Assembly: GCF_035668035.1 (NCBI RefSeq) | Contig: NZ_JAYMYJ010000145.1 | Span: forward strand, 62,001-126,000 | Source: Thiothrix phosphatis | Lineage (GTDB): Bacteria; Pseudomonadota; Gammaproteobacteria; Thiotrichales; Thiotrichaceae | Reading direction: 5' to 3' | Length of the DNA: 64,000 nt | Part shown: positions 24,633-32,243 of the stretch, one piece after another | How the letters are laid out: each line of letters opens with the position of its first letter | Position numbering within the stretch: position 1 is the first letter of the stretch | Made by a program: the position numbers and the translations under genes | Notes under the pieces: generated by a model | The model's input: the letters and a program-made list of their open reading frames with translations, nothing else | What the model was told of the DNA's origin: nothing | The model's database searches: none

Positions 24633-25651
24633 CCTTTTTCTGTGTCCGTTATGGCGGTGGCGGCGTAGCTTAAACGCTCGCCACGCGCCAGCAGCATCTG
24701 GAAATAGGCGTCCACCATGCGGGCTTGTGCGGTGGTGTTTTCTTGGGCGTACATGTGTTGCCGGAAAGCATTGCCGTCGTGCAAGCCGTGCGTATACCAG
24801 GCGATATGCTTGCGTGCGATGCGGCAGCCGGAATATTCACCGTAAAACCGATAAAGTTCTTCCAGGTGCCCCAGCAACACTGTGCGGATTTCTTCCACCA
24901 GCGGCGGGGGCAGGAGTTCCCCGGTTTGCAGGTAATGCTTGGTTTCCCGAAATATCCACGGTCGGCCTTGCGCGGCCCGGCCAATCATGATGGCGTCTGC
25001 GCCGGTCAGTGTGAGCACCTGTTGGGCTTTTTGCGGGCTATTGATGTCGCCATTGGCGATGATCGGAATCCTGGCCTTGCGCTTCACTTCCCGTATCAGC
25101 TCGTAACGCGCCTGCCCGGTGTACAGTTGTTCACGGGTGCGCCCGTGGATCGCCAGCGCGGCGATGCCTGCCTGTTCCGCCATTTCCGCCACGCGCAGAA
25201 TGTTTTCCTCACCGTTCGCATAGCCCAGCCTGGTTTTCAATGTGACCGGCGCATCCACGGCGGAAACCACCGTGTCCAGAATGCGTTTGACCAGATCTTC
25301 GTCTTTCAGCAGTGCGGAGCCAGCCAGCTTGCGGCAGACTTTTTTTGCAGGGCAACCCATATTGATGTCGACGATTTGCGCGCCATTGGCGACCTGGTAA
25401 CGGGCGGCCTCTGCCAATGCTTGTGGCTCGGAACCGGCGATTTGTGCAGAAATGGGGGCAAGCTCGCCTTCAAAGTTGGCGCGGTGGAGGGATTTTTGCC
25501 GGGCGTACAGGGTGGCTTCAACCGTCATCATTTCACTGACCGCATGGCCTGCGCCGAAATGCTTGCACAGCATGCGGAATGGCCGGTCAGTCACCCCCGC
25601 CATCGGGGCGACAATGAGCGGGTTGTCAAGCGTGTAAGGGCCGATTTTCAT
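24629..25651 (-). CDS. dusB: tRNA-dihydrouridine synthase B
   Basis: A 340-residue flavoenzyme that reduces uridine to dihydrouridine in the tRNA D-loop. MKIGPYTLDNPLIVAPMAGVT opens the TIM barrel; the catalytic cysteine is in DINMGCPAKKVCRKLAG; IPIIANGDINSP and AIMIGRAAQGRPWIF bind FMN. The ATG at 25651 matches the family start. In enterics dusB is followed by fis; here it is not. Its last 4 nt overlap the end of sucA tail to tail. Confidence 0.95.
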   Translation of the reverse strand: MKIGPYTLDNPLIVAPMAGVTDRPFRMLCKHFGAGHAVSEMMTVEATLYARQKSLHRANFEGELAPISAQIAGSEPQALAEAARYQVANGAQIVDINMGCPAKKVCRKLAGSALLKDEDLVKRILDTVVSAVDAPVTLKTRLGYANGEENILRVAEMAEQAGIAALAIHGRTREQLYTGQARYELIREVKRKARIPIIANGDINSPQKAQQVLTLTGADAIMIGRAAQGRPWIFRETKHYLQTGELLPPPLVEEIRTVLLGHLEELYRFYGEYSGCRIARKHIAWYTHGLHDGNAFRQHMYAQENTTAQARMVDAYFQMLLARGERLSYAATAITDTEKG

Positions 25652-25661
25652 GGGCGCGCAG

Positions 25662-25691
25662 TTTACCACAGCAAAATAGCAGCGTTATGCT
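25662..25691 (+). promoter_or_regulatory. Candidate promoter of the P-loop ATPase/metAS genes
   Basis: TTTACC (25662-25667) and TATGCT (25686-25691) are spaced by 18 nt. Both hexamers match the vegetative consensus in four positions. Transcription would begin about 40 nt upstream of the GTG at 25736. Confidence 0.4.
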
Positions 25692-25735
25692 AAAGTATTC
25701 CGCCATCAAGGCAACCACCTGCACGGAGAATCATT

Positions 25736-26587
25736 GTGCGTTTGAACGTAGAACAATACCGCAATTGGGATCACAAACGGATTACTTTGCTGGGCATGTC
25801 CGGCGTGGGCAAAACCTACATTTCCAGCATGTTGCGCAGTCACGGTTGGTTCCATTATTCCGGCGATTACCGCATTGGCACGCGCTACCTGGATGAGGAC
25901 ATTATGGATCTCATCAAAGAACAGGCGATGAAAGTCCCCTTCCTGCGTGACCTGCTGAAGAATGACTGGATTTATATCCGCAACAACATCCGCGTCAATG
26001 ACCTTGGGCCGGTGCTGTCATTTGTCGGCAAGCTGGGCAACCCAGAACAGGGCGGTGTGCCGCTGGATGATTTCATGAAACGCCAGGCGCAATACCGTGA
26101 CGCGGAAATTGCGGCGATGCACGATGTGCCGGAATTTATCCGCAAGGCGCAGCTCATTTACGGCTATTCCCATTTCGTCAATGACGCTGGCGGCAGCCTG
26201 TGCGAACTGGAAGAACCTTCCGTTTTTGAGACGTTGGCGGAGCATACCCTGATCCTTTATATCAAGGTGACGACCAAGGATGAGGAGCAAAAGCTGATTG
26301 AGCGCGCCCGCAGCGATCCGAAGCCATTGTATTATCGCCCTACGTTCCTGCGTGAAAACATGGCGGTGTATTTGCAGGAACAGGCATTGCAGTTCGCGGC
26401 TGAAATGGAGCCGGATGAATTTACCCGTTGGGTTTTCCCGCGCCTGTTCCATTCGCGCATTCCCCGTTATGAGGCGATTGCCCGCGATTACGGTTATACG
26501 GTGACGTCGGAGGAGGTCGCCCAAGTGCGTAATGAACGTGATTTCAATGCGTTGGTCGAGCTTGCCATCAGCCGCCACCAGCCATGA
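25736..26587 (+). CDS. P-loop ATPase/kinase-like protein of unknown role
   Basis: A 283-residue soluble protein that starts with GTG behind a GGAGA ribosome-binding site. Near residue 20 it has a clean Walker A loop in LLGMSGVGKTYISSML, followed by the HYSGDYRIGTRYL segment typical of small kinase-like P-loop proteins. No clear Walker B is seen; VNDAGGSLCELEEPSVFETL may supply the acidic residue. I do not know its substrate. The homoserine succinyltransferase gene begins 21 nt downstream. Confidence 0.75.
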   Translation: MRLNVEQYRNWDHKRITLLGMSGVGKTYISSMLRSHGWFHYSGDYRIGTRYLDEDIMDLIKEQAMKVPFLRDLLKNDWIYIRNNIRVNDLGPVLSFVGKLGNPEQGGVPLDDFMKRQAQYRDAEIAAMHDVPEFIRKAQLIYGYSHFVNDAGGSLCELEEPSVFETLAEHTLILYIKVTTKDEEQKLIERARSDPKPLYYRPTFLRENMAVYLQEQALQFAAEMEPDEFTRWVFPRLFHSRIPRYEAIARDYGYTVTSEEVAQVRNERDFNALVELAISRHQP

Positions 26588-26608
26588 CGAAGAGGTGAAG
26601 GGAAACAA

Positions 26609-27703
26609 ATGCCATTAGTCGCACACACCAAACTGCCGACGTTCGAGCGGCTTAGGCAGGAAGGGCAGACCGTCCTGAGTGAAGATTACGCTTTCAATCA
26701 GGACATCCGCGAACTGCATATCGGTTTCCTCAACATGATGCCGGATGCGGCGCTGGAGGCGACCGAACGGCAATTCTTCCGGCTGGTGGGTGAGTCCAAC
26801 CTGATTGCGCAGTTCCATATCCACCCCTTCACGCTGGAAGGCTTGCCGCGTGGCGACAAGGCGCAGGCGCACATCAGCCAGTATTACGACACCTTCGGGA
26901 ACCTTCAGGATCAGGGGCTGGATGCGCTGATCATCACCGGCGCGAACCCGGTGGCGCAGCACCTGGAAGATGAGCCATTCTGGGATGGTTTGTGCGAAGT
27001 GGTGGCGTGGGCGCAGCAAAATGTCACCTCCACGTTGTGTTCCTGCCTTGCCAGCCATGCACTGGTGCAGCACTTGTGGGATGTCCGCCGCCGCCCGCTC
27101 GGTTTCAAGCGCTGGGGCGTGTACAGCCATGCCGTCACCATGCCGGAACACCCGCTGGTGAATGACCTCAACACCCGTTTCGATGTGCCGCATTCCCGCT
27201 TCAACCAGATTGACCGCGAACCGTTGGAGGCCATCGGCGTGCAGGTGTTGGTGGAAAGCGATGAGGCCGGCGTGCACATGGCGGTCAGCTCCGACCTGTT
27301 CCGCATGGTGTTTTTGCAGGGGCATCCGGAATACGATGCGATCAGCCTGTTGAAGGAGTACCGGCGCGAAGTCACCCGCTGGTTTGATGGTGTGCGCGCA
27401 GATTATCCGCCATTCCCGCAGAATTATTTGCGCCCCAAGGCCAAGGCGATCCTCAATGAATACCGGATGGCACAGGAAAGCGCCAAACGGCTGGGCAAAC
27501 CGTTGCCGGATTTTCCGGAGAAGCTTCTCCTGTCGATGTTGCACAACACTTGGCGTGATACGGCCAAAGTGTTTTACAGCAATTGGATTGGCAAGGTTTA
27601 CCAATTGACCAATAACGACCGCCGCAAGCCATTCATGGATGGGATTGACCCGGATGATCCGTTGGGGCTGCGTCACCCAAAAAATATAAGCCGGACCCGG
27701 TAA
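26609..27703 (+). CDS. metAS: Homoserine O-succinyltransferase (MetA family)
   Basis: A 364-residue MetA/HTS family protein that activates homoserine for methionine synthesis. HIGFLNMMPDAALEATERQF is the family opening; the nucleophile cysteine lies in TSTLCSCLASHA and the catalytic His in VFLQGHPEYD. I name it a succinyltransferase because this gammaproteobacterial type (with the longer C-terminal extension) usually uses succinyl-CoA; acetyl-CoA use cannot be excluded. Its stop and the next start overlap as TAATG. Confidence 0.87.
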   Translation: MPLVAHTKLPTFERLRQEGQTVLSEDYAFNQDIRELHIGFLNMMPDAALEATERQFFRLVGESNLIAQFHIHPFTLEGLPRGDKAQAHISQYYDTFGNLQDQGLDALIITGANPVAQHLEDEPFWDGLCEVVAWAQQNVTSTLCSCLASHALVQHLWDVRRRPLGFKRWGVYSHAVTMPEHPLVNDLNTRFDVPHSRFNQIDREPLEAIGVQVLVESDEAGVHMAVSSDLFRMVFLQGHPEYDAISLLKEYRREVTRWFDGVRADYPPFPQNYLRPKAKAILNEYRMAQESAKRLGKPLPDFPEKLLLSMLHNTWRDTAKVFYSNWIGKVYQLTNNDRRKPFMDGIDPDDPLGLRHPKNISRTR

Positions 27704-28731
27704 TGAGATTCTGGAATGTTGGCTTGCTGGTCATTTCCATTTTGCTTTTGTTAGGCAGCGCCAAGGCCTTGCTGGATTATTGGCAATACGATGAAGTGGC
27801 GGCGGATGTGGCGCAGATGATGCTGCATCAGGTCAGTGCCGATGAAATACGCCAGCAGGTGCAGGATGCTATCAGTGATGACAATCCTGCGGACGCGCGC
27901 ATGTATCTGCGGCTGGCGAAAACCTTCGGCTATGCGGTTGACCCTGCTGTCTATGAGCCTGAGTTGCAACGTCTGGAATCTCCATTGAACAGCGCCCGCC
28001 GCACGGTCAATGACTTTGCCGCCGGATTCTTGGACGGGCAGGGGGAATCCGCCGCCAGCGTTGCCGGGGCTGTGACTTCTGATTTCACGGTGGTGGGGGA
28101 TGCGCGGGATTTGTGGGAGCAATACCAGCTTTACAGCAAGGGTGAGCCGGTCAATGAGCTGATTGTCACTTTGGCGGGCGTTGGCGTTGGCCTGACGGCG
28201 GCAAGTGTGATGAGCGCGGGTGCGGCGACACCCGCTAAGGGTGGGGTTTCCACCACCAAGTTGGCCGCACGGGCGGGCAGGCTGACACCGAAATTCCAGA
28301 AGTTTCTGTTGCGTGAGGGTAAAGAGGTTTTTGATTATAAAATGTTCATGCAAACGGCCCGTGCAGAAAAAAATCTGGATGGCATTGGTGCCGCAGCGCT
28401 GAAAGCCTACAACCCGCAAGCCGCCCGCGCGATCAAGCAAACGGTGGAACAGGTCAACAGCATTCGCAGGGCAAGTTCTACTGCTGATGCTTTACACATG
28501 TTGAAATATGTTGATAATGGTGAAGAACTGGCTCGTTTGGAAAAGCTTAGTTTCAAGTATGGCTCTGAAACCAAAGGCATCTTGAAAGTTCTCGGTAAAA
28601 GCGCAATAGGTACTGTGCGGATATTGCGCAAATCCACTGAACTTTTGGTAAGCATTTCGGCCACGGTGTTATCGTTTATCGCTTTTTTGGTATCGCTTGG
28701 CGGTATTCAATCGAAAAACTTATTACGATAA
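27703..28731 (+). CDS. Membrane protein of unknown function
   Basis: A 342-residue protein with an N-terminal membrane helix (VGLLVISILLLLGSAKALL) and a likely C-terminal one (SISATVLSFIAFLVSLGG), plus a central Gly/Ala-rich hydrophobic stretch (VTLAGVGVGLTAASVMSAG). The rest is charged and helical. The start shares one base with the metAS stop (TAATG), so it is coupled to that gene. No family is recognised; the layout recalls envelope proteins that lie in pairs with toxins or transporters, but nothing firm can be said. Confidence 0.7.
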   Translation: MRFWNVGLLVISILLLLGSAKALLDYWQYDEVAADVAQMMLHQVSADEIRQQVQDAISDDNPADARMYLRLAKTFGYAVDPAVYEPELQRLESPLNSARRTVNDFAAGFLDGQGESAASVAGAVTSDFTVVGDARDLWEQYQLYSKGEPVNELIVTLAGVGVGLTAASVMSAGAATPAKGGVSTTKLAARAGRLTPKFQKFLLREGKEVFDYKMFMQTARAEKNLDGIGAAALKAYNPQAARAIKQTVEQVNSIRRASSTADALHMLKYVDNGEELARLEKLSFKYGSETKGILKVLGKSAIGTVRILRKSTELLVSISATVLSFIAFLVSLGGIQSKNLLR

Positions 28732-28812
28732 TCCACCAATTCGATGGAATTTTGACCTAAATTCGCACACTAATTACGTTATTATTAATATTATTTTTAG
28801 CGCAGTAAGGTC

Positions 28813-30102
28813 ATGGGAGTACTTGCTTTTAGGGATGCGGCTCATCTCGTATCGCGCACAGGGCTGGGCGCGGAGTGGGACAGCATCAAACAATTGGAGG
28901 GGCGAGAACGGCAGAATGCTGTGGAGCGTGTTTTACTGACGCCTGCTGCCCCTTTGAAGCCCGCCCCGGCGATGACGCCTTGGTTCAAGCTTGAGCCGAT
29001 GCGCCTAAATGATATGAAAAGCCGCAATTCCGCGTGGTCGATCGCGCAAAATGAAGGCAAGCGCTTGCAGGCATGGTGGGTTGAACAGATGCTCACAACC
29101 AATACGCCTTTTGTGGAACGTATGACGTTGTTTTGGCACAACCATTTTACCTCCTCCATCCAGAAGACCTTACAGCCCAGCCTGCTTTACCAGCAAAACC
29201 TGTTGTTGCGCAAACATGCCCTAGGAAGATTTGGCGATTTATTGCACGCTATTGCGCGGGATCCGGCGATGTTGGTGTATCTGGATTGTTACCAGAACAC
29301 CAAAGACCAGCCGAATGAAAATTTTGCGCGCGAATTGCTGGAATTGTTCACGGTCGGGCGTGGCCAGTACCGCCAATCTGACGTCCAGGCCGCTGCGAAA
29401 GCGTTTACGGGTTGGGGGGTGGATAACAATACCGGCAAGTTTGTGATGCGCACCGCCCATCATGATGGCGGCGGTTCGGCCTTTTTGGGCAAAACCGGTA
29501 ATTTTTCCGGTGATGACGTTATCAATATTTTGCTGGCTCACCCGCGCACCGCCGAGCGCATCACTGAAAAATTCTGGCTGGCATTTGTCAGCAACCAACC
29601 GAAACCTGCTGTTGTCAGCGCCTGGGCGCAGCAATTCCGCCAGTCGGGTTATGACATCAAAACCTTGATGCGCACGTTGTTGAACAGTGAGGATTTCTGG
29701 GCGGAACAGAACCGTGGCACCTTGGTCAAGTCGCCGGTGGAATTGGTCATTGGCACTGTGCGCATGATCCCGTATCCGCGCGAATCCACCCCGGAAATGC
29801 TGAATCTCTGCCGCTTGCTGGGGCAGGAGCTGTTTGACCCTCCCAATGTCAAAGGCTGGACTGGCGGCGATAACTGGATCAACACCCAGACCTTGCTGGT
29901 GCGCAACGCTTATCTGGCAAAATTGTCGCGTGGCAATCTGAATGAAAATGTTGCAACAAATCTTAAACTGCCTGCCGCGCCCGATGAACAATTAGTCGAG
30001 TGGATGTTGCCGGTCAAGCCGCTCAAGCCATTGCCGACAATACCGGGAGCGCGGCGCTTGGTGCGTTCGTTGCTGCTTGACCCGGCTTTCCAGGTGTCCT
30101 GA
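28813..30102 (+). CDS. DUF1800 family protein
   Basis: A 429-residue protein with the DUF1800 blocks RMTLFWHNHFTSS, LLLRKHALGRFGDLLHAIARDPAML, ENFARELLELFTVGRGQY and DPPNVKGWTGG with NTQTLLVR. Members are usually exported and found beside DUF1501 proteins, as here, suggesting that the two form a functional pair. This copy has no obvious signal peptide at the chosen ATG. The 81-nt A+T-rich stretch before it may hold the promoter of the pair. Confidence 0.87.
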   Translation: MGVLAFRDAAHLVSRTGLGAEWDSIKQLEGRERQNAVERVLLTPAAPLKPAPAMTPWFKLEPMRLNDMKSRNSAWSIAQNEGKRLQAWWVEQMLTTNTPFVERMTLFWHNHFTSSIQKTLQPSLLYQQNLLLRKHALGRFGDLLHAIARDPAMLVYLDCYQNTKDQPNENFARELLELFTVGRGQYRQSDVQAAAKAFTGWGVDNNTGKFVMRTAHHDGGGSAFLGKTGNFSGDDVINILLAHPRTAERITEKFWLAFVSNQPKPAVVSAWAQQFRQSGYDIKTLMRTLLNSEDFWAEQNRGTLVKSPVELVIGTVRMIPYPRESTPEMLNLCRLLGQELFDPPNVKGWTGGDNWINTQTLLVRNAYLAKLSRGNLNENVATNLKLPAAPDEQLVEWMLPVKPLKPLPTIPGARRLVRSLLLDPAFQVS

Positions 30103-30125
30103 AACATGATGCGGATATGTTCTGA

Positions 30126-31274
30126 ATGAATCGTCGAGAATTTTTGGGCATGGCAGCCTTGCTGCCATTGTTGGGTTCTTTGCCTATCCAGGCATTGGCG
30201 GCTCCAGGGGAAGCCAAGGGCAACCAACGCATCTTGGTGCTGGTCAAGTTGGCGGGTGGTAACGACGGGCTCAATACCCTGGTGCCTTACACTGACCCAT
30301 TGTATTACCAGTACCGCCCAACCATTGGCATCCCCAAGCATCAGGTGCTGGACATTGGGCAAAATTACGGCTTGAACCCTTACCTCAAGGCGCTCCAGCC
30401 ATGGTGGGGCAAAGGCAATTTGGCTTGGGTGCAAGGGATAGGCTACCCGCATCCGGATCTTTCCCATTTCCGCTCCATCGACATTTGGGAAACCGCCGTC
30501 GACTCTGGCAGTTATGCCGATAGTGGTTGGCTGGGAACGTTATTGCCTGGCTGTAAACCTGGCCTGCATGGGATAGTCATTGGCGACAACAGCGGGCCGT
30601 TGCTGGGGAAGAATTGCCATACCATTGCAATGGAAAGCCCGCAGACGTTCTTGAGCCAAATCAGGTTATTGGAGGATATGCCGCCCGCTGGCAACAACCC
30701 CGTGCTTGCGCATTTGACCAATGTCCAACACCAGCTGTATGCGGCGGGTGAACAGTTGAGTACAAAATTGCAGCGTCCGGTCGCGTTGGGGATGAATTTT
30801 TCCACCAGTGAGATTGGCCGCGACCTGGAGGCGGTGGCCAAAATGATCCTCAGCGGCGTGGACGCCACGGTGTATATGGTGACGCTGGATGGTTTTGACA
30901 CCCACACCAGCCAAGCCAATGTCCAAAGCAACCTGCTGAACCATCTGGCTGGCGCGCTGGATTCCTTTGCCCAGGCGATGCAACGTGGCGGCCGCTGGAA
31001 TGATGTCCTGTTGATGACTTATTCGGAGTTCGGGCGGCGTGTGCAGGAAAACCATGGCAAGGGCACTGACCATGGCGCTGCGTCGGTGCAACTGGTCATG
31101 GGCGGCAAAGTGCAGGGGGGGATCTATGGCGACCGGCCTGACCTGAAACAGCTGGATGGCGATGGCAACCTGCAATATACCGTCGATTTCCGCAAAGTGT
31201 ATGGCACGGTGGCGAAAAACTGGCTGGGGCAGCGGCATCCGTGGGAACAGTTTGGCGTGCTGCCGTTTGTTTAA
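30126..31274 (+). CDS. DUF1501 family protein with Tat-like signal
   Basis: A 382-residue protein. MNRREFLGMAALLPLLGS is a twin-arginine-type signal sequence, so it is probably exported folded, with a bound metal. The rest is DUF1501, a sulfatase-like fold: VKLAGGNDGLNTLVPY, LDGFDTHTSQA, MTYSEFGRRVQEN and KGTDHGAASVQLVMGG. The HTS/DH residues would bind metal by analogy to alkaline-phosphatase superfamily enzymes, but no substrate is known. It follows DUF1800 by 23 nt. Confidence 0.88.
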   Translation: MNRREFLGMAALLPLLGSLPIQALAAPGEAKGNQRILVLVKLAGGNDGLNTLVPYTDPLYYQYRPTIGIPKHQVLDIGQNYGLNPYLKALQPWWGKGNLAWVQGIGYPHPDLSHFRSIDIWETAVDSGSYADSGWLGTLLPGCKPGLHGIVIGDNSGPLLGKNCHTIAMESPQTFLSQIRLLEDMPPAGNNPVLAHLTNVQHQLYAAGEQLSTKLQRPVALGMNFSTSEIGRDLEAVAKMILSGVDATVYMVTLDGFDTHTSQANVQSNLLNHLAGALDSFAQAMQRGGRWNDVLLMTYSEFGRRVQENHGKGTDHGAASVQLVMGGKVQGGIYGDRPDLKQLDGDGNLQYTVDFRKVYGTVAKNWLGQRHPWEQFGVLPFV

Positions 31275-31331
31275 GTTTGGGGGCTGTTCCGGCATAATCG
31301 CCTTCCTGCAAAGTAACAGAAAGGCGCTCCC

Positions 31332-32243
31332 ATGTGGTTTAAAAACCTCTACCTGCTTCAATTGAACCATGATTTCACCCTGACCCCGGAAGAATTGCAC
31401 ACCGCCCTTGAGGGCAAGCCTTTTCTCGGTTGCGGCAAGGAGCTGCGTGAAGCCAGCGGCTGGGTTTCCCCGTTAGGCCGCAACAGTGAACAGCTGGTGC
31501 ACGTTGCCAATGGTTATATGCTGATCACGCTGGCACACCAGGAAAAAATGTTGCCTGCATCCGTCATCCGTGAGGAACTGGAAGCGACCGTGGCGGAAAT
31601 TGAAGAAAAGGAAGGCCGCAAAGTCGGTAAGCGCGAAAAGCAGGACTTGCGGGATGAAATCGAGTTTGAACTGTTGCCGCAAGCGTTTACCCGCACCAAA
31701 AAACTGGATGCGTGGATCGACCCGCAGCATGGTTGGATGGTGCTGAACACGTCCTCTTCCACTCAGGGTGAACGCCTGACGCATCTGTTGCGCAGTAGTT
31801 TGGGCAGTTTGCCAGCAACACCGCCGAAAACCGACCTGAGTCCTGCAATCCTGATGACCCAATGGCTGGCGGAGGAGGGCAGTTTGCCTGCCCCATTTAT
31901 GCTGGGTGAAGACTGCGAACTGCGTAGCCAAGGCGATGAACAGCGGGTGGCGGTGTTCAAGCGCCATGAGTTGACGACTGAGGAAGTGCAGACAAACCTC
32001 GCCAATGGCAAGGTTGTATCCAAACTGGGGCTGGTGTGGGATGAAAAGATCAGCTTCATGCTCAGTGACGATCTGGCCATCCGCCGGGTGCGCTTCTTGG
32101 ATGTGCTGGAGGACAGCCTCAAGGATGCTGACCCGCAAACACATGCCGAAAAGCTGGACATTGAATTCAGCCTGATGACGGGTGAGGTCACCCGGCTGTT
32201 GGCTGATCTGATGCGCTGCTTCAGGGCAGAAGAGCCTGCCTGA
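31332..32243 (+). CDS. rdgC: Recombination-associated protein RdgC
   Basis: A 303-residue ring-forming DNA-binding protein. The opening MWFKNLYLLQL, FLGCGKELREASGWVSP, and ELLPQAFTRTKKLDAWIDP with RTV-like L-D-LAIRRVRFLD are the RdgC blocks. It binds double-stranded DNA and restrains RecA. A weak promoter (TTTAAG, 17 nt, CATAAT at 31293-31298) lies upstream. Its 3' end overlaps that of the convergent DUF349 gene by 23 nt. Confidence 0.95.
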   Translation: MWFKNLYLLQLNHDFTLTPEELHTALEGKPFLGCGKELREASGWVSPLGRNSEQLVHVANGYMLITLAHQEKMLPASVIREELEATVAEIEEKEGRKVGKREKQDLRDEIEFELLPQAFTRTKKLDAWIDPQHGWMVLNTSSSTQGERLTHLLRSSLGSLPATPPKTDLSPAILMTQWLAEEGSLPAPFMLGEDCELRSQGDEQRVAVFKRHELTTEEVQTNLANGKVVSKLGLVWDEKISFMLSDDLAIRRVRFLDVLEDSLKDADPQTHAEKLDIEFSLMTGEVTRLLADLMRCFRAEEPA

